From Prorocentrum cordatum (taxonomy: Eukaryota > Sar > Dinophyceae > Prorocentrales > Prorocentraceae): a stretch of 42,500 bases of DNA. The notes under the pieces were generated by a model. That model was given only the letters and a program-made list of their open reading frames with translations. It made no database searches and was not told where the DNA came from. Both the position numbers and the translations under genes were made by a program. Location of the stretch: the NCBI GenBank assembly GCA_963575745.1, contig CAUYUJ010001292.1, positions 180,001-222,500 on the forward strand, in the 5' to 3' direction. Shown here piece by piece: positions 18,902 through 28,214 of the stretch. The first letter of the stretch is position 1. Each line of letters starts with the position of its first letter.

Positions 18902-19275
18902 GCCCCTCCGCGAGCCGAACGTCGGTCGCAGTAGCTGCTGCTCAGACTGGACCCCCGCCAGCTGGCAGCCAGGCTGGCGGCCCTTCCCGGTTCGGCGCAG
19001 TGCAGAGCAGGCACAGCACGAAGAGCTCGCTGCTCAGCAGTCCCGTGGTGCCGTGCTCCACACGAGGCGCGCGAGCCCTCGCGCTGCTCGCCGGCCCTTT
19101 CATCCTCAGCGACGCTCGCCGCATCCTCCCTGGACCTCCGACACCGTCAGCGGCCCCACGCATGGCCCCCCGTTCTCTCGTCCCAAATTTCTCGGGGCCG
19201 GCCTTCGTCCTGGACCGTGGGCTCTGTAGTCGTGGGGTGTCACGGCGTGGGAGAGTTTGTCCGTCGCCGCCCTGC

Positions 19276-19385
19276 CTTCGAGGAGACGCCCATGTTCGAG
19301 TTCGGGGTCTGCGGGAAGGACGCCAGCGCCGCCCGCGCCGCCGGCTGGGCCCGCTTCCTCGCGTGTGCGCTGGCAGCCCCGTCGA
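19276..19385 (+). CDS. Possible small exon (hypothetical)
   Basis: A short frame reading PAFEETPMFEFGVCGKDASA then ARAAGWARFLACALAA has coding-like codon use and follows a CTTCGAG acceptor-like site. No domain is recognised and neither splice site is secure. Confidence 0.2.
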
Positions 19386-19474
19386 CCTCGTTGCACCCCG
19401 ACATGCTTTCGATGCCTGCCTCCTCGACGCCGATGGTCTTGCAATTGCTTGCTGCTCCTTGGAGACGGCCCCAA

Positions 19475-19755
19475 GGATCTGCGTGCGTCGTCGGCGAAAT
19501 GTTTGGCTGTTGCATCCAGGGGCTCGCGGTCTGAGTTTCTGAGGGAAGAAACATGCAAAAACACACACAAAGTCTGTGGGACAAAACACACACCTGGGCA
19601 AAAAGCCCAAAAACATGCAGTCTGTGTGCTTTTTTTGTTGTTCCCACGTGTGCGTTTTTTTCCCACCGTGTCTTTTTTTCCCACGGATCTCTGTGCGTCG
19701 TCGGCGAATCGTTTGGCTGCTGCACCCACGGGCTCGCGGCCGGAGCTTCCGAGGC
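19475..19755 (+). repeat. Pair of ~71-bp direct repeats
   Basis: Copies at about 19475-19545 and 19685-19755 share GTGCGTCGTCGGCGAA, GTTTGGCTG, TGCA and GGGCTCGCGG blocks at roughly 85 percent identity. They are separated by a stretch with CACACACA and runs of T. Non-coding. Confidence 0.65.
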
Positions 19756-19834
19756 GCGACCCCGCGAGCCCCCAGGGGGGTGGCCCTGCGCGGGTGCCCC
19801 GCGCGGGTGGCACCCGCAGGGTCGCAGGAGAGCT

Positions 19835-19856
19835 TCCGTAGCCGTTTTGGCTCAAG
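19835..19856 (+). other. DinoSL relic upstream of the hydrolase gene
   Basis: TCCGTAGCCGTTTTGGCTC followed by AAG matches the 22-nt dinoflagellate spliced leader at 21 of 22 positions (G instead of A after TAGCC). The next bases, CCGCTTTTGGTCAG, resemble a decayed partial second leader. Genome-encoded leader sequence next to an intron-free gene marks a retroposed, trans-spliced mRNA. Confidence 0.8.
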
Positions 19857-19883
19857 CCGCTTTTGGTCAGAGCGTGGCTTACC

Positions 19884-20066
19884 TACTCCAGATTTCGTAA
19901 TAAGGGGAGGGGGGTCTCATTTCGGGGGGGGTCTCTTCCAGGCTATCTTGGAGGGCCTGGGGGGGTCTGGGGACGATGTTTTGGAGGGTTCTCCCACGGG
20001 GGAGGTCTGAAATGGCTTGTCTTGGAGGGTCCAGACCCCCTCCCTTTTATTACGAAATCTGGAGTA
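19884..20066. mobile_element. TIR element, family G, in the 5' UTR of the retrogene
   Basis: A 183-bp segment bounded by TACTCCAGATTTCGTAATAA and its exact inverse complement at 20047-20066, with GGGAGGGGGTCT-like similarity continuing inward. The interior has repeated GGGGGGTCTC and CTTGGAGGG blocks. No clear target-site duplication. It lies between the leader relic and the start codon of the hydrolase, so it was either in the mRNA or inserted afterwards. Confidence 0.75.
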
Positions 20067-20247
20067 CCCCGCTTTCGCTTCCAAGCAAAACCAAGTCATA
20101 CCACGCGCCTCCTCGTCAAGCGGCCTAACCAGTACAGGCCGTAGTTTGGCATCGCTTGGCATCTCTCGGAAGCGAGTGTGGGCAGAAGCGAGGCAGGTTT
20201 GGTTTCCCTTTATTTGGTTCGGTCCGATATATCCGCTTGCGCCCATC

Positions 20248-21624
20248 ATGCCCCGGGTCGGAGCCGCACCCGCCACGCGCGCGTTCCTGCTCGCGGCGCT
20301 GGTGGGCAGCTGCCCCGGCGAGCCCGGCGTGGGGAGGGGGACCTGCCCCAGTTCCAGCGAGGGCGATGCGGCTGGCCTCGCGCAGCTGCGGATGACTCTC
20401 GGCCACCAGAAGGCTCGAGCAGAGCCTGTCAACGCTCCGAGGGGGACCGGGGGAGGCGCGGGCACTCGCGATGCGCAGGGCCTGGCGCCCGTCCTCCCGT
20501 GCCCGAGCCCCGACATCGCGGCCCACAACCCGATGCCGGACTTCCACATCGACCTCGACGCCGCCCCCAGGAGCCGTTGGGACGCGGTTGCCACCGAGCT
20601 GAAAGACGCCTACGCGTCGGTGAAGCACATCCTCGACGGCACCCTCGAGGGAATGGCGAAGGTGGCCCTGGCGGAGGGCGTCGACGTGATGGGCCTGCTC
20701 AACGACTCGGTGGGCCGGGCCGAAAATCTCGTCGGCACCGAGTACTACGAGGAGATGCAGGGCTTGGCCGCTGCTCTGGGGGAGCCCTTCGAGAACATCT
20801 GGGCATTCACGCTGATCTACAGCATCTCTGGCGGGTGCACGAGCGTCGTCGGCAACGACATGGAGGGGGGCACCGTCGTCCACGGCCGCCTCCTCGACTA
20901 CGGCATGGCAGTCCAGCCGATCCAGCTGCATGCAGTGTTCACCAAGGGAGGTAGCACGGTGTTCGAATGCGTCACATATGTGGGGTTCATGGGGTGCTTG
21001 ACGGGGATGGTTCCAGGTGGGTACTCGATCTCTCTGAACCAGAAAGACACGACACGCAATCCTAATGATGCAGCGGCAGCGGCGACGAACTATTTCCGGG
21101 CACTTGTAGGGTCAGTGGAGCCATCGATTTTTATTCGGAATCTGCTCATGGAGGAGGTGTCTTGGGGCCAGCCTATGTTGGCAAAGGTTGCAAGCACACC
21201 GCTGACCAGGGCATGCTACCTCACAGTTGCGGGCGTAGGTAAAGACGAGGGCGTGGTATTCTGTCGAACAGCTGGAGGAGTGGACGAGTCTCGCTGGATG
21301 GATACGTCGTTGGCCTCTCAGATGTTGCCTGGCCTCGACCTCAATGTCAACCCAGACTTCAATGGCAAACCCTTCGTCTTCATCACGAACGACAATGGCG
21401 ATTATCGAAGGGGTCACGGAGAAGGTGACGATCGAGGCGCGTGCGCGTGGAACAAGCTCAACGAGTACTACAGTTTCAACAGAAGTGCCATGTGGGACGT
21501 CATACTGAACCCGTGTCAACAGCAGAGCACCACAATCCTCGCAACAGTGATGAACCCGAAGGACGGCTCATCCGACCCATTATCCATGTGCCCGGATCCA
21601 CAGCTATCTGCCTCGCTTCGCTAG
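20248..21624 (+). CDS. Acid ceramidase / N-acylethanolamine amidase-like Ntn hydrolase
   Basis: A 458-residue intron-free protein. Family members hydrolyse the amide bond of ceramides or N-acylethanolamines in acidic compartments after self-cleavage exposes an N-terminal Cys. The chosen ATG in CATCATGCCC gives MPRVGAAPATRAFLLAALVG, a plausible signal peptide; the frame is open further upstream but without such a sequence. The nucleophile is Cys197 in SGGCTSVVGND. GRLLDYG (213-219) matches the family GRNxD box, keeping Arg214 and Asp217 but with Leu for Asn. YVGFMGCLTGMVPGGYSISL, FVFITNDNGD and the C-terminal MCPDP also fit the family. An SL relic upstream and the lack of introns point to a retrogene. 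The frame is intact. Which amide is the substrate cannot be told. Confidence 0.88.
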   Translation: MPRVGAAPATRAFLLAALVGSCPGEPGVGRGTCPSSSEGDAAGLAQLRMTLGHQKARAEPVNAPRGTGGGAGTRDAQGLAPVLPCPSPDIAAHNPMPDFHIDLDAAPRSRWDAVATELKDAYASVKHILDGTLEGMAKVALAEGVDVMGLLNDSVGRAENLVGTEYYEEMQGLAAALGEPFENIWAFTLIYSISGGCTSVVGNDMEGGTVVHGRLLDYGMAVQPIQLHAVFTKGGSTVFECVTYVGFMGCLTGMVPGGYSISLNQKDTTRNPNDAAAAATNYFRALVGSVEPSIFIRNLLMEEVSWGQPMLAKVASTPLTRACYLTVAGVGKDEGVVFCRTAGGVDESRWMDTSLASQMLPGLDLNVNPDFNGKPFVFITNDNGDYRRGHGEGDDRGACAWNKLNEYYSFNRSAMWDVILNPCQQQSTTILATVMNPKDGSSDPLSMCPDPQLSASLR

Positions 21625-22770
21625 ATTGGGCCGATCTATTGAATCGCGTTTTTGTTCCCTAGTTATTTGCTCTGCGTATTTCGTCGGCCGCGCACCTATC
21701 CAGAGCGTTGCTCACCAGCTAGCGCGCGTCCCCTCGTTTTTTACCGCGGTGCACTCGACGGCCTCTGCCCAGTTGCGATATAGGGCTCTAGGATGTCATA
21801 CCAACCAGTCAGTGACACGGGGTGTGACGCCCGGCGCATCGGGATCTGACCCAGCGGGAGGCCGCGGCCTTGGGTTCTGCAGCCTCGGTGGCCGACCGAG
21901 TGTGCGGCCCCCGTGCAGGAGCTTTGAGGTGGGCAAGGGGCGGCGGAGGAGCAGCATCACGGGGCCGAGGAGGGGGCGCTGGCGACACAGCGATCGTCAG
22001 CGGGCCCATTGCGCGCCACGCCCACATCGAGGCTCGAAGGCCCGCTGGACGCCGCCTCGCTGCAAATGAGCGGAAGCGGTGTTCGGCAGCAGTCCGTCGC
22101 AGTCTCGGGGGCGCCCGTTCGTTTGGGGCATCCCGCTGCCGGCAGCGAATCCGCCACCGGGCAGCGCGGAGCACGCTGCGCGGCGACGCTTCGATCCGCG
22201 CCCAGCCCTCGAGACATCTCCCGTCGCCCCTCGGGGCGGTCCACGGGGGTAGAAGGAGCAGCCACGTGCGCCCAGATTCCCGAGAATTCAGTCCGGCCTC
22301 TTGAGGAGGCTTCGGGGAGCCCCGCTCCCGAGGTGGAGATGGGCGCTGTCTGCGTCCCGCATGGCCCGTAATTCGAGGGGCACGGATGGGATCAGTTTGG
22401 AGCCGATTTCAGGCCGAAGAATTTTGAGATTTTGAGCGCGTGCCCCGTCGCCATCCCCACCGACTGGTTGGACAAAGGATGGGTATGCCTCCTTTCTATG
22501 CCGTGGTGTTCCCAGGTTGCATCAAGGCCACCACCTCGCCTAATTGTAAGCACCCTGCGAATCAGAGCATTCACCGTGGTAGGTGCGCAGCGCAGCAGGG
22601 GGAGGGCTGACAAGCCAGCGTTGCGAAGAAAAGGGTCGCAGAGAGCTTGCATCTCTATCCGGTGAGCCCAAATCAGGTCCGTGACTGGGGGTCGCCCTCC
22701 CCCGCCCCCCGTAAGTGCATCGAACGTACTGGGGGGGCACTCGGCCCCATCGCAGATTAGCTGCGGCAGC
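21625..22770. other. 3' flank of the hydrolase gene, no other gene seen
   Basis: Follows the TAG at 21622-21624. No poly(A) tract, repeat family or convincing frame is seen. Two overlapping GC-rich frames at 21870-22370 lack any domain. Confidence 0.4.
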
Positions 22771-22852
22771 TTGTCGTCGTCGTCGTCGTCGTGGCCGCCG
22801 CCGGTCGTGGTCGTTGTCGTCGCCGTCGCCGTTACCGTCGCCGTCGCCGTCG

Positions 22853-22887
<35 letters not shown>

Positions 22888-22920
22888 ATCGTCGTCGTCG
22901 TAGTCGTCATTGTGATTGTC
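22771..22920. repeat. (GTC)n/(GAC)n trinucleotide microsatellite
   Basis: About 150 bp of GTC with GCC, GTT and GTA variants. Poly-Asp, poly-Val and poly-Arg frames here are repeat-driven. 22920-23440 holds a short tandem GACCCGGGTC pair near 23078-23102 and a GGCGGTGGACATGGACA motif that recurs inverted at about 23390 and direct at about 23432. Confidence 0.85.
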
Positions 22921-23443
22921 GTTGCCTTGGCATCGCTCGGACGTGTGCGTGTTTTCCAGCGAGGGCCACCGAGAAGCACATGGCACATGGGGTCACCAAA
23001 CGAAAAAACAAAAAAGCGCACGATATTGGAAAATACACGGGAATGGACGTCCGAGCGATGGCCGGGGATCTTCTGACCCGGGTCAATCCAGACCCGGGTC
23101 AGTCAGGCGCCTGTGAGTTCCTGTGAGATCATGCGCCCAAGCCCTGTCCAATGCGAAGGATTTTGCAGGATCTTCCAGGACCCTGCGCCCAAGCTAGGGC
23201 CGGTGCGACCCTGGCCCTGCAGGATCCTGCAAGATCGGGCGCTCTGGCCAACCCCCGTTTGCACTAACCCCTGCCTCGATCCAAGGCAGGAATTCATACA
23301 TGGCCCACCGCCTGGAGGATCTCTTTCCGGTGACCTCGGCAGGCGGTGGACATGGACACCTTCGGGCCCCCGGGGGCCAACATGTATCCGTGTCCACCGC
23401 TCGCCGGGGCACCAGGACGTCGGTTCCCAGGCGGTGGATATGG

Positions 23444-23520
23444 ACCCAGACATGCGACGTCCTTATTTGTTCAGGACGACGTCCCCGGAGAGCCGGCCCG
23501 GAGGCCTTTGGTGGGAAGCT
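23444..23520. mobile_element. MITE family C, inverted fragment
   Basis: ACCCAGACATGCGACGTCC, then TTATTTGTTCAGGACGACG, is the inverse of the right end of 6750-6933. The remainder of the element is lost. Confidence 0.55.
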
Positions 23521-23602
23521 CGGGGGGCCCGTCGATCGAGCCTCTCGTGGTGGCCACCGCGGGCGATGACGAGCAACAGCTCCTTGCATGGCGCACGCAC
23601 GT

Positions 23603-23681
23603 AGAGAGAGAGAGAGAGAGACAGAGAAAGAGAGAGAGAGAGAGTGATGTTGAGAGAGGGATATCTAGAATCTAGATATCT

Positions 23682-23724
<43 letters not shown>

Positions 23725-23810
23725 GATTCTAGAGGGAGAGAGAGAGAGAGAGAGAGATTGAGAGAGAGAGAGAGAGTGATAGAGAGATAGAAAGAGATAG
23801 AGAGACACAC
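23603..23810. repeat. (GA)n / (CT)n alternating-strand microsatellite with central palindromes
   Basis: (GA)n to about 23658, then the inverted repeat GATATCTAGA-A-TCTAGATATC at 23660-23680, then (CT)n to about 23720, then TCTAGATTCTAGA at 23721-23733, then (GA)n again to 23805. Purine and pyrimidine runs on one strand can fold on each other. Confidence 0.9.
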
Positions 23811-23985
23811 CGATGCGGACCGCGGATCCGACGGCCGAGCGCGCAGGCGGCTCGCGCCGTCGCCTCCCGGGGCTGCAGGGCAGCGTGGGGAGGCGGGGGT
23901 GGCACCGACGGGAGCCTCGGTGCCCCGAGCGCATCTCCTGGGCATGCGACCGGGAAGACGTGGTCCGCCAGCGGTGCGAGCGTAG

Positions 23986-24112
23986 GTCCTCCTCCTCCTC
24001 CTCCTCCTCCTCCTCCTCCTCCTCCTCCTCCCCTCCTCCTCCCCCCTCCTCCCCCCTCCTCCTCCTCCTCCCTCCTCCTCCTCCTCCTCCTCCTCCTCCT
24101 CCTCCTCCTCCG
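23986..24112. repeat. (CTC)n microsatellite
   Basis: About 125 bp of CTC/CCT with short C runs, followed by a run of A with C interruptions (24115-24140) and a G-rich stretch up to 24190. No inverted flanks. Confidence 0.9.
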
Positions 24113-24345
24113 GTAAAAAAAAAGAAACAAAAAAAAGAGTCTGCGGCCGGGGGCGGCAGATGCGCAGGGGGGGGGTGGGGGGGGGGGGGATAGGCGGCTT
24201 TGGCAGGGCGCCCTCCCCGCGGCGGGAGCGAGACTCTCGGGCATCCCCCCAGCGCTCCAGCGCCACTCCACGGCCAGCCTGTGCGGCTGGAGCGTGGGAC
24301 GTGGGGAATCGGGCGGCAACAGCGGCCGCGGGGAAGATCGTGGCG

Positions 24346-24493
24346 TTAAGTCGGCCCTGTCCCTCCAAAGGAGGAATCTTCAAAAATAATAGTCCTGGGA
24401 CGACTGTTTGACAATCTTTGACCATTTGGGAGTCTTTTCTGAATTATTTGTTTCCTCCAAGCTCCGCCTGTAGGGGGATATGCCCGACCTAAC
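24346..24493. mobile_element. MITE family B, copy 3
   Basis: Starts TTAAGTCGGCCCTGTCCCTC and ends CCTGTAGGGGGATATGCCCG then ACCTAA, imperfect inverse complements. The centre has AAAAATAATAGTCC, GGACGACTGTTTGAC and TTTGACCATTT blocks shared with copy 4 at 39990-40135. Confidence 0.75.
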
Positions 24494-24562
24494 CGTAGCG
24501 GGAGGGGGAGCCAAAGCCTCCCTTCGCACCGAGAGGGTGGACCCGTCGAGAGACCCCCCCTC

Positions 24563-24715
24563 TTCTCCTCCGCCTCCTCCTCCTCCTCCTCCAACTCCTC
24601 CTCCTCCTCCTCCTCCTCCTCCTCCTCATCCGCATCCGCATCCTCATCATCCTCCTCCTCATCCTCATCCGCGTCCTCATCCGCATCCTTCTTATCCTCC
24701 TCCTCCGATCTGGCA
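24563..24715. repeat. (CCT)n grading into (CAT/CGC)n microsatellite
   Basis: CCTCCT triplets followed by CATCCGCATCC variants. The overlapping Asp/Glu-rich minus-strand frame is an artefact of the repeat. Confidence 0.85.
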
Positions 24716-24935
24716 ACATTTTTGTCAGAATTGTTCCAGTACGATGTTGTACTTCTCGTGCCGATCTCTTGCCGATCCTCCTCCCAGGCGCCAGCGCCCG
24801 TGCCCGCAGGGCGCGGGCGCCCCCCCACCCTGGACCCCCCGGGACACCGCGCCAGCAGCGCCCGTGGGCGCAGCCGCCCGCAAAGGGGGCCTGGAAGGGA
24901 CGAGGGAGACGCAGGGGCAATTCCACCCCTATGAC

Positions 24936-25100
24936 ACCCTCCTCCCCCTCCTCCTCCTCCTCCTCCTCCTCCTCCTCCTCCTCCTCCTCCTCCCCTCCTC
25001 CTCCTCCTTTTTCTCTCTCCTCCTCCTCCTATTCCTCCCTCCTCCTCCTCCTCCTCATCATCATCCTCCTCATCTCACCACCATCAGATCAATCTCATCA

Positions 25101-25168
<68 letters not shown>

Positions 25169-25181
25169 ACAACATCACCAG

Positions 25182-25219
<38 letters not shown>

Positions 25220-25332
25220 CCATCACCATCACCATCACCATCACCATCATCATCGTCAGCATCAGCATCAGCAGCATCATCAGCATCTTCATCATCATCA
25301 CCACCATCATCATCATCATCATTATCCTCATC

Positions 25333-25364
<32 letters not shown>

Positions 25365-25371
25365 TATCATT

Positions 25372-25437
<66 letters not shown>

Positions 25438-25540
25438 GTCATCATCCCCTATCATCCCCCTCTTCCTCCTTCTACCTCCTCCTCCTCCTCTTCTTCCTCC
25501 TCGTCCTCCTCCTCCTCCTTCTACCTCCTCCTCCTCCTCT
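24936..25540. repeat. 600-bp compound (CTC)n-(CAT)n-(CTC)n microsatellite
   Basis: (CTC)n at 24936-25075, (CAT)n with CAC, CAG and TAT variants at 25096-25445, then (CTC)n to 25540. Frames give poly-His, poly-Ile, poly-Asp and poly-Met and are not genes. Confidence 0.95.
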
Positions 25541-26182
25541 CACGGCATATGCTGGGTTGCGCCCGCCCCGGGGTGCCGGGGTGCTTGGGGGGAGCGGGCA
25601 GGCAGGGGAGCTGCGGTCGCCGCACCGCGCAGGGAGAGGCGGCCCTGGCAAGAGCAGAGCCCTGCGTCGGGGCCAGGCAAACGCCGCACGGCCAAGCTGT
25701 ACACTGGCACGGGCAAGTGCCAGGCCAGTGCTGTGGTGGCCGAAGGGAGGGCCTCTTGGCCAGTGGGGGAGAGGGAGGGGCCCGATGGTGGGTCGGGGAG
25801 GGGCTCGATGGAAGTCAGCACGTCGGCTCCCCCCGTGTGGCGAAATCGCCGAACCATGCCAAGTGACGCTCGTGGTCGGCCTCGGACTCGTTCGTACACC
25901 GACGGAAGATGGTACGCGTGGCTAGGAGTCCAGGCTCGCCACAGGGACGGCGGAGGCCCGCGAGGGTGAGCCGCGCGGCCCAGGGGAGGGCACGTAGCAG
26001 CTGCGAGCCAACGACGAATACACATGTCGACGGCCTACGGCATGTGCGAAGGAGCGCGTCTGGTCGGCAGGGGCCCTCGGGGGGGGGGGGGACACGTCAA
26101 GGCAGAGTTCGGGTGGGGCGAGGGCGTATATGCGCAGTGGGCGGCAGGCACCCAGGAGGGGAGGATGCCGGGGCCGCGAGTG
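25541..26182. other. GC-rich stretch, no supported gene
   Basis: No repeat family match. Several overlapping frames on both strands lack domains. Confidence 0.35.
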
Positions 26183-26231
26183 GTCCTCCTCCTCCTCCTC
26201 CTCCTCCTCCTCCTCCTCCTCCTCGTCCTCC
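26183..26231. repeat. (CTC)n microsatellite
   Basis: Sixteen CTC units, nearly perfect, without inverted flanks. Confidence 0.85.
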
Positions 26232-26493
26232 CCACAGGCACAGGGAGGTGCCAGGGAGGGCCGCCCCGACTGGCAGGCGCCCGGCCGCAAAGGGCGGCGC
26301 GGATGTCGCGGAAGGGCCAACGCTTCGGCCAGACTGCGGCGGCCCGCGTCGGCAGCTGTCGTCCTTGGTGGTCGGCACTGGTTGCCCCCTGGGGTCGGGA
26401 GGCCCGATGGGGAGGCCGTCGGCGGCCTCTCGGTCTGGGACCGAGGTTTGCCCGCGGGGTCCGAGGGCCATCAGGCATCTCGCCGGGCGTGGG

Positions 26494-26912
26494 CGAACGA
26501 GAGAGGGAGAGAGAGGGAGAGAGAAAGAGAGAGAGAGAGAGAGAAACAAACACAACAGCAAAAAATGCACAGAGGGAGAGAGGCAGAGAGAGAAAGAGAC
26601 AAGGGAATCGACAAGGAAGGGGGAGAGAGAGAGAGAGAGAGACCGATGCATCGATGCGTGTAGACAGCTGCACACGCGTAATGCATAATATAGCCGCGCC
26701 GTGTGTTCCGACGCGGGGCCTGCGGCCACCAGGGGGGAACCCCAGCCTCGGGCGCGGAGGGTCTGCCCCGAGGTGGCTCGGGTGCGCGGGGTCTGCCGTG
26801 GATTTGCCGTGGTGTCGGCGTTGCCCACCTGGGCGCGTCGAGAACAAGCGGCGTGGCGACACACACACACACACACAAAGACGCACTCACTCACGCACAC
26901 ATATATATATGT
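26494..26912. repeat. (GA)n tract, then short (CA)n and (AT)n tracts
   Basis: (GA)n with AAA and CAG interruptions at 26494-26645; (CA)n at 26861-26877 followed by CTCACTCACGCACAC and ATATATATAT near 26902-26911. Between them, 26646-26860 is GC-rich with no supported gene. Confidence 0.8.
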
Positions 26913-27007
26913 GTATATTGATGCATCAGATTGAGGGGGCCGAACGGTCACTCATTGTCCCTGGGTGCCTGGCCGAAGTGGGGATCCGTGGTGAGGATTA
27001 TGTATGT

Positions 27008-27046
27008 TGCGTTGTTGTTGTTGTTGTTGCTGTTGCTGTTGGTGTT

Positions 27047-27106
<60 letters not shown>

Positions 27107-27218
27107 TTATTTAGTTGTTTATTGATTTATTTATTGATTTATTTATTTATTTATCTTATTTCTTTCGTTCTTTCTTTGTTTGTTTGTCTGTTTGTTTGTT
27201 TGTTTGTTTGTTTGTTGT
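27008..27218. repeat. Compound (TTG)n-(TTTA)n-(GTTT)n microsatellite
   Basis: (TTG)n with CTG and GTG variants at 27008-27102, (TTTA)n at 27103-27153, (GTTT)n at 27176-27215. Leu- and Val-rich frames across it resemble membrane segments but follow only from the repeat. Confidence 0.92.
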
Positions 27219-27229
27219 CGTCGTCCCCC

Positions 27230-27535
27230 CTGTGACCCACCCGCGACCCACCCGCGACCCACCCCGCGACCTACCCCGCGATCCACCCCGCGACCCACCC
27301 CGCGACTCACCCGCGACCCACTCCGTGACCCGCCCGCGACCCACCAACGACCAACCCCGCGACCCACCCGCGACTCACCCTGCGACCCACCCCGCGACCC
27401 ACCCCGCGACCCACCCGCGACCCACCCCGTGGCCCGCCCGCGACCCACCCGCGACCCACCCCGCGACCTACCCCGAGACCCGGCCCGCGACCCACCCGCG
27501 ACTCACCCGCGACCCACCCCGCGATCCACCCACAT
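27230..27535. repeat. GC-rich ~10-11-bp minisatellite (CGCGACCCACC)
   Basis: About 28 units of CGCGACCCACC with length 10 or 11 and occasional substitutions. The alternation of lengths breaks any constant protein frame. It is followed by two copies of GCGCCTGCGGCGGGCT near 27558 and 27596. Confidence 0.9.
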
Positions 27536-27726
27536 TGCTTTTACGGAAAAATCGGCGCCTGCGGCGGGCTCACCAAATAACTTGTAAAAGTTGGGCGCCT
27601 GCGGCGGGCTTCTTCAGAGCCTCGCAGACTGACGACGCCCTCGCCGCCCCCTCACTCTGATTCGCAACTGCTGGGTGCTACATATATAACGAACTATGTC
27701 TAGTGCAGAAACATAGATGGCATTAT

Positions 27727-28004
27727 CATGTATATATGTTTGCATGTGTGTAAGCATGCATGTATGTGTGTTTGTGTACATGTATGTTTGCATGTATGTA
27801 CGTATGCATGTATGTATGTATGCATGTATGTGGGTACGTACGTATGCATGTATGCATACAGGCATGAATGTATACATGCATGTATGTATGCATGCATGTA
27901 TGCATGAACGTGTGTATGTATGTATGTGTGTAGGTATACATACATACATACATACATACATACATACATACATACATACATACATACATACATACATACA
28001 CAAT
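27727..28004. repeat. (TATG)n followed by (CATA)n, inverted tetranucleotide array
   Basis: TGTATG/CATG-type repeats to about 27935, then perfect CATA units at 27938-28000. The two parts are inverse complements and could form a long hairpin. Confidence 0.9.
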
Positions 28005-28214
28005 CATGTATAACTATATCCGTAAGGTATTCGCCCCCTGTCGCTGTCCCCTTTTCCATCAGAACGGGATTTACCAGATCCGGGTTGGAATCTCGGGGCG
28101 CCGTCTTGAAGACGTCTGGGGGGGGTCATAACAGGACGGCCGGCCGGCCGGCGATCAGCAGCGCAAATTGAGGTGCCGAAGTGGATCGTAGCCTCGATAG
28201 GGGCACGAGCGCTG

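Noticed and set aside
26931-27125. Leu/Val-rich frame resembling a membrane protein
   Set aside because: It is produced by the (TTG)n and (TTTA)n microsatellites.
27230-27535. Possible CRISPR-like array of short repeats
   Set aside because: Units are 10-11 bp and contiguous with no unique spacers; this is a minisatellite in a eukaryotic genome.
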